Below, in pieces: positions 52,051 through 60,267 of a stretch of DNA of 64,000 nt (positions are counted from its first letter, which is position 1; every line of letters starts with the position of its first letter). Both the position numbers and the translations under genes were made by a program. The notes beneath the pieces were generated by a model. That model saw only the letters and a program-made list of their open reading frames with translations. It did not search any database and was not told the origin of the DNA. The stretch is from Flavobacterium chungbukense. Its GTDB lineage: Bacteria; Bacteroidota; Bacteroidia; Flavobacteriales; Flavobacteriaceae. Where the stretch lies: the NCBI RefSeq assembly GCF_020805785.1, contig NZ_JAJGZV010000004.1, positions 62,001 to 126,000 of the forward strand, given 5' to 3'.

Positions 52051-53028
52051 ATGGCGAAAGTAAAATATTATTACGACTCAGAAAATCTGGCTTATACGAA
52101 AATAAAAACCAGAAAAAGAATAAAAATTGGTTACGCATTGCTGTTTTTAGTAGCCTCGGCACTGTTCGGTTTTTTAGTTTTCGTTCTTTTAATAAATACG
52201 CCTTATTTTGAAACGCCAAAAGATCGTTTGCAAGCACGTGAAATTGAAAATTTAAAAATTCAATATGCTATCTTGAATAAAAAACTGGACGAAATTGATG
52301 AAGCGGCGGAAGCATTAGAAGAACGTGACAATAATATTTATCGTGTTTATTTTAATAAAACTGAAATTCCAGATTCTATCAGAAAAGCTGGTTTTAGAAA
52401 TTCTGAAAAATACAAAGTATTAGAAGGTTACAACAATTCGCAATTGGTTTTGAACACCACAAAAAGAGTAGACAAACTTGCCAAACAACTGGCAATCCAA
52501 TCTCAATCTTTGGATGATATTTTAAAATTAGCAGGAGCAAAAGAAAGTTTATTATTAGCAATTCCTGCCATTCAGCCAGTTCGAAATGAAAATTTAAAAC
52601 GTGTTGCGTCAGGTTTTGGATATAGGATCGATCCTTTCACGAAAGTACGAAAAATGCATAACGGAATGGACTTTACCGCTAATACAGGCGCTCCCATTTA
52701 CGCAACAGGAGACGGCGTAGTAGAAAGAGCTGACAATACTGCTTCTGGCTATGGTAATCATATAGTAATCAGGCACGGTTTTGGATATGAAAGTCTTTAC
52801 GCTCATTTAAGCAAATACAACTGCCGCCCCGGACAGCACGTAAAACGTGGCGATGTGATTGGTTACGTAGGGAGTACAGGTAGATCTGAAGGTCCGCATT
52901 GTCATTATGAAGTTCATAAAGATGGAAAAGTGGTCAATCCGTTGAATTTTTACTATGGAAATATTTCCGCTGTAGAATATGTGGCGATTTCACAAATGGC
53001 GAATCAAGAAAATCAATCATTAGATTAA
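52051..53028 (+). CDS. M23 (LytM-type) peptidoglycan endopeptidase, membrane-anchored
   Basis: This 325-residue protein has a cytoplasmic basic start, a membrane helix (about 27-48) and a coiled-coil region (about 60-110). A C-terminal M23 domain follows. The zinc ligands are intact: H203 and D207 in HNGMDF, then H285 in the GPHCHYEVH motif, with SxGRSEGPH before it. It should cut peptide cross-links in the cell wall. The membrane anchor and coiled coil resemble divisome-linked LytM proteins. The MerR gene starts 49 bases downstream on the same strand. Confidence 0.92.
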   Translation: MAKVKYYYDSENLAYTKIKTRKRIKIGYALLFLVASALFGFLVFVLLINTPYFETPKDRLQAREIENLKIQYAILNKKLDEIDEAAEALEERDNNIYRVYFNKTEIPDSIRKAGFRNSEKYKVLEGYNNSQLVLNTTKRVDKLAKQLAIQSQSLDDILKLAGAKESLLLAIPAIQPVRNENLKRVASGFGYRIDPFTKVRKMHNGMDFTANTGAPIYATGDGVVERADNTASGYGNHIVIRHGFGYESLYAHLSKYNCRPGQHVKRGDVIGYVGSTGRSEGPHCHYEVHKDGKVVNPLNFYYGNISAVEYVAISQMANQENQSLD

Positions 53029-53044
53029 TATTACAAAAAAGTAG

Positions 53045-53052
53045 TATTTTTG
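53045..53052 (+). promoter_or_regulatory. -7 element for the merR-lemA genes
   Basis: TATTTTTG matches TAnnTTTG and lies 25 bases before the MerR start codon, after the M23 stop. No -33 TTG is seen. Confidence 0.35.
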
Positions 53053-53077
53053 AAATAAATATAGAAAAAAACAAATC

Positions 53078-53410
53078 ATGCATATTGAACTTTCTAAAGA
53101 CAAAAGATATTACAGTATTGGCGAAGTAGCCAAAGCTTTTAATGTCAATGCCTCTTTGATACGATTTTGGGATAGTGAATTTGATATTCTAAAACCCAAG
53201 AAAAATGCAAAAGGAAACAGAATGTTCACTCCTGAAGATGTTACAAACCTGCAATTAATTTACCATCTGGTTAAAGAACGAGGTTTTACGCTTGAAGGTG
53301 CCAAAATACATTTAAAAGAAGGTCAGAAGAAAACGTTAGATAAATTCGAAATAATACGTAAATTAGAGTCGATAAAAACGCAACTGAACGACATCAAAAA
53401 CGAATTGTAA
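53078..53410 (+). CDS. MerR-family transcriptional regulator
   Basis: The 110-residue protein has the MerR winged-helix DNA-binding domain: YYSIGEVAKAFNVNASLIRFWDSEFDILKP, then NRMFTPEDVTNLQLIYHLVKERGFTLEGAKIHL. A short dimerising helix follows. There is no effector domain and no cysteine set, so it is a minimal MerR, as common in Bacteroidota. Targets are unknown. It sits between the M23 peptidase and lemA, a neighbourhood I have seen repeatedly in flavobacteria. Confidence 0.9.
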   Translation: MHIELSKDKRYYSIGEVAKAFNVNASLIRFWDSEFDILKPKKNAKGNRMFTPEDVTNLQLIYHLVKERGFTLEGAKIHLKEGQKKTLDKFEIIRKLESIKTQLNDIKNEL

Positions 53411-53444
53411 TTAAAACTAGAAATAAACTTAAATCAAAACAAAT

Positions 53445-54029
53445 ATGAAAAAGTGGTTAATCCCTGTAGGAATTATTATAGCACTTATTGCTATTATCGC
53501 ATTTTGGTCGATTGGTATTAAAAATACTGCTTTGCAACACAGCCAAGCTGTAAATAAAGAATGGGGAAATGTTCAAACGGCTTACCAAAGACGTAATGAT
53601 CTTATTGGGAATTTAGTAAACACTGTAAAGGGTGCTGCAGATTTTGAAAAAGGAACTCTAACAGCGGTAATCGAAGCTCGTGCTAAAGCTACATCTGTAA
53701 CAATTGATCCTAGTAATGTAACTCCAGAGCAATTAGCTGCATTTAATCAAGCTCAAAGCGGCGTAAGTTCATCATTATCAAGATTATTGGTTTCTGTTGA
53801 GCAATACCCAACTTTAAAGGCTAACGAGAATTTCTTAAAACTTCAAGATGAATTGGCAAGTACTGAAAATCAGATTTTAACAGCTAGAACTCGTTTTAAC
53901 GAAGCTGTACAAGTTTATAACGGATATGTTTTGAAAATTCCAAACAATTGGTTCTTGAGCGAATACAAAGAAAAACCATACTTTGAGGCTTCTACTGGAG
54001 CAGACAAACCTGTTGAAGTAAAATTCTAA
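53445..54029 (+). CDS. LemA family protein
   Basis: The 194-residue protein has one N-terminal membrane helix (WLIPVGIIIALIAIIAFW, about 4-21). A helical LemA domain follows, with VNKEWGNVQTAYQRRNDLIGNLVNTVKG, SRLLVSVEQYPTLKANENF and a final YNGYVLKIPNNWF. LemA proteins are widespread and structurally helical bundles. Their molecular role is unsettled. Two TPM-domain genes follow, a pairing seen in many bacteria. It ends 13 bases before an 18-base perfect palindrome. Confidence 0.93.
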   Translation: MKKWLIPVGIIIALIAIIAFWSIGIKNTALQHSQAVNKEWGNVQTAYQRRNDLIGNLVNTVKGAADFEKGTLTAVIEARAKATSVTIDPSNVTPEQLAAFNQAQSGVSSSLSRLLVSVEQYPTLKANENFLKLQDELASTENQILTARTRFNEAVQVYNGYVLKIPNNWFLSEYKEKPYFEASTGADKPVEVKF

Positions 54030-54042
54030 AATCTACAATCTA

Positions 54043-54060
54043 TCCCGATAGCTATCGGGA
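54043..54060. repeat. 18-base perfect palindrome
   Basis: TCCCGATA-GC-TATCGGGA is fully self-complementary. It lies between lemA and the first TPM gene, 14 bases from the latter's start codon. The CCCGATAG core also occurs in the lysS terminator and in the Flavo-1-like candidate. Confidence 0.8.
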
Positions 54061-54074
54061 CTAAAATCATTTTC

Positions 54075-54512
54075 ATGTCAAAAGTAGAAGATTTTTTAAC
54101 CAAAGAAGAAGAGCAAGAAATTGTTGAAGCTATTCGTATGGCCGAAAATAACACTTCTGGCGAAATTAGAGTTCATATAGAAAAAACAACTTCTAAAGCT
54201 CATTATGATAGAGCTTTAGAAGTTTTTCATGAATTACGCATGGATGAAACTAAATTGCAGAATGGCGTATTACTTTATTTTGCAGTTGAAGACAAAAACT
54301 TCGTGATTTGCGGTGATAAAGGAATTAATGATTTAGTCTCTAATGATTTTTGGGATTGCACCAAAGATGTGATGAGCAATCATTTTAAATCGGGCAATTT
54401 TAAACAAGGAATTGTTGACGGAATTCTAAATGCCGGACAACAGCTTAAAAAATATTTTCCCTCTCTGGAAGATGATACTAACGAACTATCTAACGAAATC
54501 TCAAAAGGATAA
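54075..54512 (+). CDS. TPM-domain protein, cytoplasmic form
   Basis: This 145-residue protein is a single TPM domain (family PF04536). It shows AENNTSGEIRVHIE (about 26-39), HYDRALEVFHELRMDETKLQNGVLLYFA and GDKGINDLVSNDFWD. It lacks a signal peptide. TPM domains bind metal and some act as phosphatases. No enzymatic residues can be assigned firmly. Its stop codon TAA abuts the ATG of the next TPM gene, so the two are translationally coupled. Confidence 0.85.
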   Translation: MSKVEDFLTKEEEQEIVEAIRMAENNTSGEIRVHIEKTTSKAHYDRALEVFHELRMDETKLQNGVLLYFAVEDKNFVICGDKGINDLVSNDFWDCTKDVMSNHFKSGNFKQGIVDGILNAGQQLKKYFPSLEDDTNELSNEISKG

Positions 54513-55337
54513 ATGATGAAAAATTCCAAAAATAAAATCTCAAATTCTAAAAGGATTTTTCAGTTTACTCTTTTGTTTATCACATTTTTTACCTGCAATA
54601 TCATTTTTGCTCAATTTGATATTCCTAAAAAACCTGATTTCCAAACTTCTGTTTACGACTATGCAAATGTTTTAAGTGCTTCCGAAAAAACACAGTTAGA
54701 AGAAAAACTAATTCGGTATTCTGATTCAACTTCTACGCAAATTGTTGTCATTACTATAGAAAGCCTAAAAGGAGAAGATATCGGAATTCTTACTCCAAAA
54801 TGGGCGCAAGAATGGGGAATTGGACAAAAAAATGAATATAATGGAGTCCTAATTTTATTAGCAAAAACCGAAAGAAAAATTTGGATTTCGCCTGGATACG
54901 GACTTGAAGATCGTTTGACTGCTGGTATCGGAGGAGAAATCACGAGAAATATTATTATTCCAGAATTCAAAGCAGGAAGCTATTATAATGGACTTGACAA
55001 AGGAGCAGATGCTCTTTTTGATGTTTTTAAAGGAAAATACAAAGGCGAACGTAAACAAAACAAACAAAAAGATTTTCCAATACTGCCTTTTATCGTAATT
55101 GTTGTAATTGTATTAATTTTACTTTCCCGAAATAAAAAAGGTGGAGGTGGCAATTCAGGTAACAGCGGTGGAGGACCGAGCTTGTTAGATGTTATTATTC
55201 TGAGTAATCTTGGAAGAAGCGGCGGTGGCGGCGGATTTGGAGGTTTCGGCGGTGGATCATCTGGCGGTGGCGGCGGATTCGGTGGCGGATTTGGCGGCGG
55301 CGGATTCTCTGGAGGAGGTTCTGGAGGAAGCTGGTAA
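54513..55337 (+). CDS. TPM-domain protein with glycine-rich tail, membrane-bound
   Basis: The 274-residue protein starts with a signal peptide (cleaved near IIFA-QFDIP). A TPM domain fills about 45-175 (VYDYANVLSASEKTQLEEKL, STQIVVITIESLKGEDI, GLEDRLTAGIGGEI). A membrane helix follows (FIVIVVIVLILLS, about 190-204). The tail of about 70 residues is nearly all Gly, Ser and Phe. This layout (signal, TPM, helix, Gly-rich tail) is typical of lemA-linked YgcG-like proteins. Function is unknown. It is coupled to the preceding TPM gene. Confidence 0.88.
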   Translation: MMKNSKNKISNSKRIFQFTLLFITFFTCNIIFAQFDIPKKPDFQTSVYDYANVLSASEKTQLEEKLIRYSDSTSTQIVVITIESLKGEDIGILTPKWAQEWGIGQKNEYNGVLILLAKTERKIWISPGYGLEDRLTAGIGGEITRNIIIPEFKAGSYYNGLDKGADALFDVFKGKYKGERKQNKQKDFPILPFIVIVVIVLILLSRNKKGGGGNSGNSGGGPSLLDVIILSNLGRSGGGGGFGGFGGGSSGGGGGFGGGFGGGGFSGGGSGGSW

Positions 55338-55372
55338 ATTTATTTGTTTCACGTTTTAGGATTCTGTTGCTT

Positions 55373-56152
55373 ATGAAAATTAGTTTTTATCTGTTTATTC
55401 TTTGTTCTTATTTCACTTCTTATTCTCAGGAATATTTTGAAACTGATAAAGTACAAAACGATAAAGTTATTGAGGACTTAAACAGTTCTATTGCTACAGA
55501 TCCAAGTTCTGAAAATTATTATTACAGAGGATATTATAATTTCTTAAACGATAATTTGGTCGATGCAATTTATGACTATGACAAAGCGGTATCATTAAAC
55601 CCAAATGATTTTAATATTTATTTTAGCAGAGGAAATTTATTTCTAAAATTAAAAGAGTATCAAAATGCAATTGATGATTTTTCGAAATGTATTGCATTAG
55701 ATGGAAATTCACAGAAAGCTTATTTTAATAGAGCTTTTGCCAATAGAAAAATTTTTAATCGTACAGGAGCCATCGAAGATTATTCCAAAAGCATTGCGCT
55801 AAAACCAGACAATGTAGCGGCTTATCAAAATCGCGGTTTACTGAGAAAAGAACTAAATTTGCATAAGGAAGCCATTGCAGACTTTGACCAAGTAATCAGA
55901 GTAGATCCAAAATCGGTTGATGCATTTCAAAATAGAGCCGTTTCTAAAGCCATGATTCATGCAAAAGATGCTTTACTAGATTTTGACGCAGCAGTAAATT
56001 TGGCACCAGAAAATGCCGAAACTTATTTTAATAGAGCACTTTATTTCATTAATTTTAAAATAAAAGGAAATTATTGCTCAGATTTAAAAAAAGCGTTTAA
56101 TTTTGGGTATTTACCGGCACAAGAATTAATAATAGAATATTGTAAAATTTAA
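55373..56152 (+). CDS. Secreted TPR-repeat protein
   Basis: I start this gene at ATG 55373 (MKISFYLFILCSYFTSYSQ, a signal peptide). The frame's TTG two codons earlier is rejected. The 259-residue protein then has about six TPR-like repeats, including YYYRGYYNFLNDNLVDAIYDYDKAV, IYFSRGNLFLKLKEYQNAIDDFSKCI and AYFNRAFANRKIFNRTGAIEDYSKSI. These helical repeats bind partner proteins. No other domain is seen. It lies 36 bases after the TPM gene and 10 bases before the Rrf2 gene. Confidence 0.88.
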   Translation: MKISFYLFILCSYFTSYSQEYFETDKVQNDKVIEDLNSSIATDPSSENYYYRGYYNFLNDNLVDAIYDYDKAVSLNPNDFNIYFSRGNLFLKLKEYQNAIDDFSKCIALDGNSQKAYFNRAFANRKIFNRTGAIEDYSKSIALKPDNVAAYQNRGLLRKELNLHKEAIADFDQVIRVDPKSVDAFQNRAVSKAMIHAKDALLDFDAAVNLAPENAETYFNRALYFINFKIKGNYCSDLKKAFNFGYLPAQELIIEYCKI

Positions 56153-56162
56153 CAAGGAATAA

Positions 56163-56576
56163 ATGTTATCACATAAAGCAAAATACGCCCTTAAGGCCTT
56201 ACTTTATTTAGCAGAACAAGATGAAAATCACATTTCCAGAACTGTGGAAATTGCTGAAGGAGCTAATATTCCTAAAAAGTTTTTAGAACAGATATTATTA
56301 GACTTGAAACGCGGTCGTTTTGTGAGCAGTAAACAGGGAAAATTTGGCGGTTATTATCTGATAAAATCCAAAAATGATATCACTTTGGCAGAAATTCACC
56401 GATTATTTGACGGTGCAATTGCACTTTTGCCATGCGCTTCTTTAAATTTTTACGAACCTTGTGCAGATTGCAAAACAGAGTCTGAATGCAGTCTACGTCA
56501 CGGTTTGATGCTTATTAGAGACAAAACTTTAAAGGCAATGGAAGGCATCACAATAGCTTCACTTGTGAATAAATAA
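56163..56576 (+). CDS. Rrf2-family transcriptional regulator
   Basis: This 137-residue Rrf2 protein has an N-terminal winged helix (LSHKAKYALKALLYLAEQ, IAEGANIPKKFLEQILLDLKRGRFVSS). Its C-terminal cysteine set is CASLNFYEPCADCKTESEC (about 100-118, four Cys), which is where IscR and RirA bind an iron-sulfur cluster. Rrf2 members sense Fe-S status, NO, redox or, like CymR, cysteine. The gene is directly upstream of the sulfur-rich leader peptide and TonB-dependent receptor. Regulation of that receptor is the obvious hypothesis. Target and ligand are not shown by sequence. Confidence 0.92.
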   Translation: MLSHKAKYALKALLYLAEQDENHISRTVEIAEGANIPKKFLEQILLDLKRGRFVSSKQGKFGGYYLIKSKNDITLAEIHRLFDGAIALLPCASLNFYEPCADCKTESECSLRHGLMLIRDKTLKAMEGITIASLVNK

Positions 56577-56589
56577 AAAAATATTTTCT

Positions 56590-56614
56590 AATTCCTAGTA
56601 AATCGATAGAATTA
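56590..56614. promoter_or_regulatory. Possible Rrf2 operator, imperfect dyad
   Basis: AATTC-CTA and TAG-AATT flank a 9-base centre, with a one-base offset. The dyad lies where the -33 box of the leader promoter should be, and no TTG is present. It could be the Rrf2 binding site. This is position-based inference only. Confidence 0.3.
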
Positions 56615-56619
56615 ATATT

Positions 56620-56627
56620 TATATTTG
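56620..56627 (+). promoter_or_regulatory. -7 element of the leader/receptor transcript
   Basis: TATATTTG matches TAnnTTTG, 38 bases before the leader ORF. The -33 TTG is absent, which fits regulated transcription. Confidence 0.5.
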
Positions 56628-56665
56628 CACAAAATAATTAACTAACCATTTACAAAAGTTTTAAC

Positions 56666-56773
56666 ATGAAAGTACATTTTAGTCGATCGGGTGTATCAAA
56701 AATTTTGCAAAACAAACAAAGAAGTCTCTCCACTTCTGTAATACGAAATTCATCTATGATGTGTATGTGTTGA
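56666..56773 (+). CDS. Cysteine/methionine-ended leader peptide
   Basis: This 35-codon ORF (MKVHFSRSGVS at the start) ends in SSMMCMC followed by TGA. Its last five codons are all for sulfur amino acids, and they directly precede the stop. The middle is Ser/Arg/Lys-rich and polar, with no membrane helix or signal. It lies between a -7 promoter element and the TonB-dependent receptor gene, 57 bases before the receptor start. I infer a leader peptide whose translation senses charged tRNA-Cys and tRNA-Met. I know no named family for it. Confidence 0.72.
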   Translation: MKVHFSRSGVSKILQNKQRSLSTSVIRNSSMMCMC

Positions 56774-56819
56774 TTTTAAAAAAATATTTTTTCTTTTAAA
56801 TTCTACTAATCACATATAC
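56763..56819 (+). promoter_or_regulatory. Leader-end stem occluding the receptor start region
   Basis: GTATGTGT (56763-56770) and GATT (56772-56775), that is the last leader codons plus stop, can pair with AATCACATATAC (56808-56819). This gives 12 pairs with one bulge and one G-U, closing a 32-base A/T loop. The 3' arm lies 12-23 bases before the receptor ATG (56831). A ribosome on the final Met/Cys codons would open the stem. Confidence 0.6.
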
Positions 56820-56830
56820 TTAATATAAAA

Positions 56831-59377
56831 ATGAAAACATCAATACAAAATATACTTACAATATTATTCTTTTTAACCTTTTCAATCTCATTTGCACAAA
56901 ATATCGAAGGTGTTGTATCAACAACTGAAAACACACCTTTAGAAGCGGTAAACGTAGTAATTAAAGGAACAACAAACAGTACGATTACAGATAACAGCGG
57001 TAAATTCGTTATTGACTCGAAAGGAAGATTACCCTTAACTCTTTTAATTCAGTACGTAGGATACAAAACAGTTGAACTTGAATTAAGTTCAATACCTGCA
57101 AATCCGATTCAGGTTGCACTTAAAGAAGAAAACGAGCTTGTTGAAGTCGTAGTTTCTTCAAGACGCCGTATCGAGAAAGTACAAGATGTGCCAATTGCTA
57201 TTTCTGTTATTACAGGAAAACAAGCAGAACAAACTGGAGCTTTCAACGTAAATCGTATCAAAGAATTAGTACCTTCAGTACAGCTTTATTCTTCTAACCC
57301 AAGAAATACAGGTATCAACATCCGTAGTTTAGGTTCTCCATTCGGATTGACAAATGACGGAATTGATCCAGGTGTTGGATTTTATGTTGACGGTGTTTAC
57401 TACGCACGTCCAGCTGCTACAACACTTGACTTTATAGATGTAGAACAAATTGAGGTTTTACGTGGTCCGCAAGGTTCTTTATTTGGAAAAAACACTACTT
57501 CTGGTGCTTTTAACATTACTACTCGTAAACCAAGTTTTACTTCAGGCGCTGACTTTGAAGTAAGCTACGGAAATTATTCTTTCTTACAAGCAAAAGCTTC
57601 TTTAACTGGTGCTTTAGGAAAAAAAGTAGCAGGAAGAATATCTTTCTCTGGTACATCTCGTGATGGTTTAGTAGATAATGTGGCAACAGGAAGAGCTACA
57701 AATACTTTAAACAACCAAGGAATTAGAGGACAATTGCTTTGGACTCCGACAGTAAATACAAATGTTATTTTTGCGGCAGATATTACAACACAACGCCCTG
57801 ACGGATATGCGCAGGTTGTTGCGGGAGTAGCGCCAACACAAAGAGCGGCTTACCGTCAATTTGATGCTATCATTAAGGATCTAAATTATCAATTGCCAAG
57901 CTTGAATGCTTTTGATCGTAAAATAGATCATGACACGCCTTGGCGCTCTAATCAAGATATGGGAGGTTTCTCTTTAAACGTTGACACTAAAATTGGCGGA
58001 GGAACATTAACTTCTACAACTGCATGGAGATTCTGGAACTGGGATCCATCAAATGATAGAGATTTTACAGGATTACAGGTTTTGGCTAAATCTCAAAACC
58101 CAACAAGACAAACTCAAATTACTCAGGAAGTACGTTATGCTGGTCAATTAACTTCTAGAATCAGTGGTGTTGCCGGTGTATTCTTTATCGATCAAACATC
58201 ACAAACTGACGGTACAGAAGAGTCTGGAAGTGCTCAATGGAGATTTGCTCAAAGTTCAACAAGTGCTTTATGGAAAACACCAGGACTTTTTGAAGGATAT
58301 GGAATCAAAACAGATGCAAGAATTAGAGCTTCTAGTGCTGCGGTATTTGGACAAATCGACTGGGCAATTACAGATTGGTTACACGTTTTACCAGGTTTAA
58401 GATATAACTTTGATAAAAAAGACGCGCACTACGCTCGCACAACATACGGAGGTTTGCAAACTACTGATCCGGCATTATTGGCTCTGAAAAGACAAGTTTA
58501 TTCTGATCAGGCATTTGATTCAGCTATTGACAATACAGACTTTTCTGGAAATATTACTGTTACAGTTAAAGCTTCGGATAAAATCAATGCTTACGGAACG
58601 TTCGCAAAAAGTTATAAACCAGTTGGTGTAAACGTTGCTGGACTTCCAACAAACTCTGCTGGACAGCCGCTACTTGATTTGGCAGTTATTAAACCTGAGA
58701 AAGTATACCATTATGAAGTTGGAGTAAAAACTTCTCCATTTAGAAACTCGATTTTTAACTTAGCATTATTTCAAACAGACATTAACGATTTCCAAACAAA
58801 CGTTCAAGCTGCTGAGTTGGGTGTAAATCGTGGATATCTTGCAAATGCTGATAAAGTACGTGTACAAGGTGTCGAAGTTGACGCAAGTTTTGTTGTTAGC
58901 TCACACCTAACAGTAAATGGTGCTGTAACTTACACAGATGGTAAATATATAAAATTTACAAACGCACCACTTCCATTAGAAGAAACTGGAGCTCCAGTAT
59001 CTTTTAAAGATGTTTCTGGATCTGCTTTGCCAGGTGCGTCTAGATGGGCAGGATCTTTGGGCGGAGAGCTTTCAGATAATGCAAAATTCTTTGGAAATGC
59101 AGGAAAAATTTTCTTAGCAGTTGATTCTTATGCTCGTTCTGAATTTTCATCAAGTCCTTCAGCTTCTAAATACTTAGTGGTTCAAGGTTATGCGATTTTC
59201 AATGCTCGTTTAGGTTTCCGTGCTTCACAAGGTTTATCTGTTCACTTCTGGGGACGTAACCTTTTAAATAAAGATTACTACGAGCAATTATTGCCTGCAG
59301 GAGGAAATACAGGTCAATATGCCGGGGTATTAGGTGATCAAAGAACTTACGGTGTTACGCTTAAGTATTCATTGTAA
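56831..59377 (+). CDS. TonB-dependent outer-membrane receptor (no SusD partner)
   Basis: The 848-residue receptor has a signal peptide (cleaved after SISFAQ) and a carboxypeptidase-regulatory-like domain (about 24-110). The plug follows: VQDVPIAISVITGKQ, RSLGSPFG, GFYVDGVYYARPAATTLDF, EVLRGPQGSLFGKNTTSGAFN. The rest is a barrel ending RTYGVTLKYSL. It is of the siderophore/small-ligand receptor type rather than SusC. It imports a scarce nutrient using TonB energy. Its leader peptide and upstream Rrf2 gene suggest a sulfur compound, but the sequence alone does not name the ligand. Confidence 0.93.
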   Translation: MKTSIQNILTILFFLTFSISFAQNIEGVVSTTENTPLEAVNVVIKGTTNSTITDNSGKFVIDSKGRLPLTLLIQYVGYKTVELELSSIPANPIQVALKEENELVEVVVSSRRRIEKVQDVPIAISVITGKQAEQTGAFNVNRIKELVPSVQLYSSNPRNTGINIRSLGSPFGLTNDGIDPGVGFYVDGVYYARPAATTLDFIDVEQIEVLRGPQGSLFGKNTTSGAFNITTRKPSFTSGADFEVSYGNYSFLQAKASLTGALGKKVAGRISFSGTSRDGLVDNVATGRATNTLNNQGIRGQLLWTPTVNTNVIFAADITTQRPDGYAQVVAGVAPTQRAAYRQFDAIIKDLNYQLPSLNAFDRKIDHDTPWRSNQDMGGFSLNVDTKIGGGTLTSTTAWRFWNWDPSNDRDFTGLQVLAKSQNPTRQTQITQEVRYAGQLTSRISGVAGVFFIDQTSQTDGTEESGSAQWRFAQSSTSALWKTPGLFEGYGIKTDARIRASSAAVFGQIDWAITDWLHVLPGLRYNFDKKDAHYARTTYGGLQTTDPALLALKRQVYSDQAFDSAIDNTDFSGNITVTVKASDKINAYGTFAKSYKPVGVNVAGLPTNSAGQPLLDLAVIKPEKVYHYEVGVKTSPFRNSIFNLALFQTDINDFQTNVQAAELGVNRGYLANADKVRVQGVEVDASFVVSSHLTVNGAVTYTDGKYIKFTNAPLPLEETGAPVSFKDVSGSALPGASRWAGSLGGELSDNAKFFGNAGKIFLAVDSYARSEFSSSPSASKYLVVQGYAIFNARLGFRASQGLSVHFWGRNLLNKDYYEQLLPAGGNTGQYAGVLGDQRTYGVTLKYSL

Positions 59378-59399
59378 GCGGTTAATTAGTTTTAGTCTT

Positions 59400-59436
59400 A
59401 AAAACGAGATGCATTTGAAATGCATCTCGTTTTTTT
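59400..59436 (+). terminator. Terminator of the TonB-dependent receptor gene
   Basis: The stem ACGAGATGCATTT / AATGCATCTCGT has a 2-3 base centre and is followed by a run of T. It starts 22 bases past the receptor stop. Confidence 0.88.
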
Positions 59437-59526
59437 GTTCAAATCACAAAAAAAATAAAAAAGCAAATTTTTAAATTAATAGAAATAAGATCATTTACAT
59501 AAATTCGCAGCCTGAATTTATCATAA

Positions 59527-60267
59527 TTGAACATTTTTTCCAGGTTACTTTTTATTATAATTTTTGCTTGCCAATTTATTAATGGGCAAAATCAAAAGAA
59601 TATCGACCAGCAAACATTAACTTGGATTCGATACTACAATATTTTTCCACTATCTGAGAAATGGGCGATTCATTCTGAATTTGATAACCGAAGTTTTGTA
59701 AATCCTGTTCACGAAAATCTTTTTGTAATAAGATCACAGATTCGATTTCGTGCCAATAAAATAATGGATTTTGGTGGCGGATTTGCTTATTTTAATGTCA
59801 ATACTCAGAACGAAAAAACAGATGTTGATTTTTCTGTTCCCGAATATCGAGCACAGCAAGATCTCACTTTTATTAATGACATTTTAAAGATTACCTTTCA
59901 TAACCGTTTTCAAGTTGAAGAACGTTTTATTCAAAAAGCAGACAACACAAGACGTTTAAATGAATTCTCTTTTGCATTTCGATTTAGATATCGTTTACAA
60001 TCTATGTTTACCATCTGGGAAAAAGAAAGGCGAAGTATAAAAGGAACTATTTCTGATGAAATTTTATTCAATCAAGGAAAAGATAACCGCAATAATACTT
60101 TCGATCAAAATCGTTTTTATGTTGCGCTACGTTATCATTTTAATCCCAATATTGGCTTAGAATTGGGATATTTAAAGAACTTTCAAAGACGCGCCAGCGG
60201 TGTGGATTTCTATGATCGTGATATTATTAGATTTACTGTTTATCATAGAATTGATAGAAAATTTTAG
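59527..60267 (+). CDS. DUF2490 outer-membrane protein, TTG start
   Basis: The 246-residue protein has a signal peptide (NIFSRLLFIIIFACQFINGQ) and an amphipathic beta-barrel of the DUF2490 family. Visible features are WIRYYNIFPLSEKWAIHSEFDNRSF, RFQVEERFIQ, RLNEFSFAFRFRYRLQ and FYVALRYHFNPNIGLELGYLKNFQ. There is no in-frame ATG upstream or in the signal peptide, so initiation at TTG 59527 is the best call. A weak -7 element (TAAATTCG) ends 19 bases upstream. It may act with the receptor, but a terminator separates them. The stop codon is the first repeat of a long heptamer array. Confidence 0.8.
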   Translation: MNIFSRLLFIIIFACQFINGQNQKNIDQQTLTWIRYYNIFPLSEKWAIHSEFDNRSFVNPVHENLFVIRSQIRFRANKIMDFGGGFAYFNVNTQNEKTDVDFSVPEYRAQQDLTFINDILKITFHNRFQVEERFIQKADNTRRLNEFSFAFRFRYRLQSMFTIWEKERRSIKGTISDEILFNQGKDNRNNTFDQNRFYVALRYHFNPNIGLELGYLKNFQRRASGVDFYDRDIIRFTVYHRIDRKF

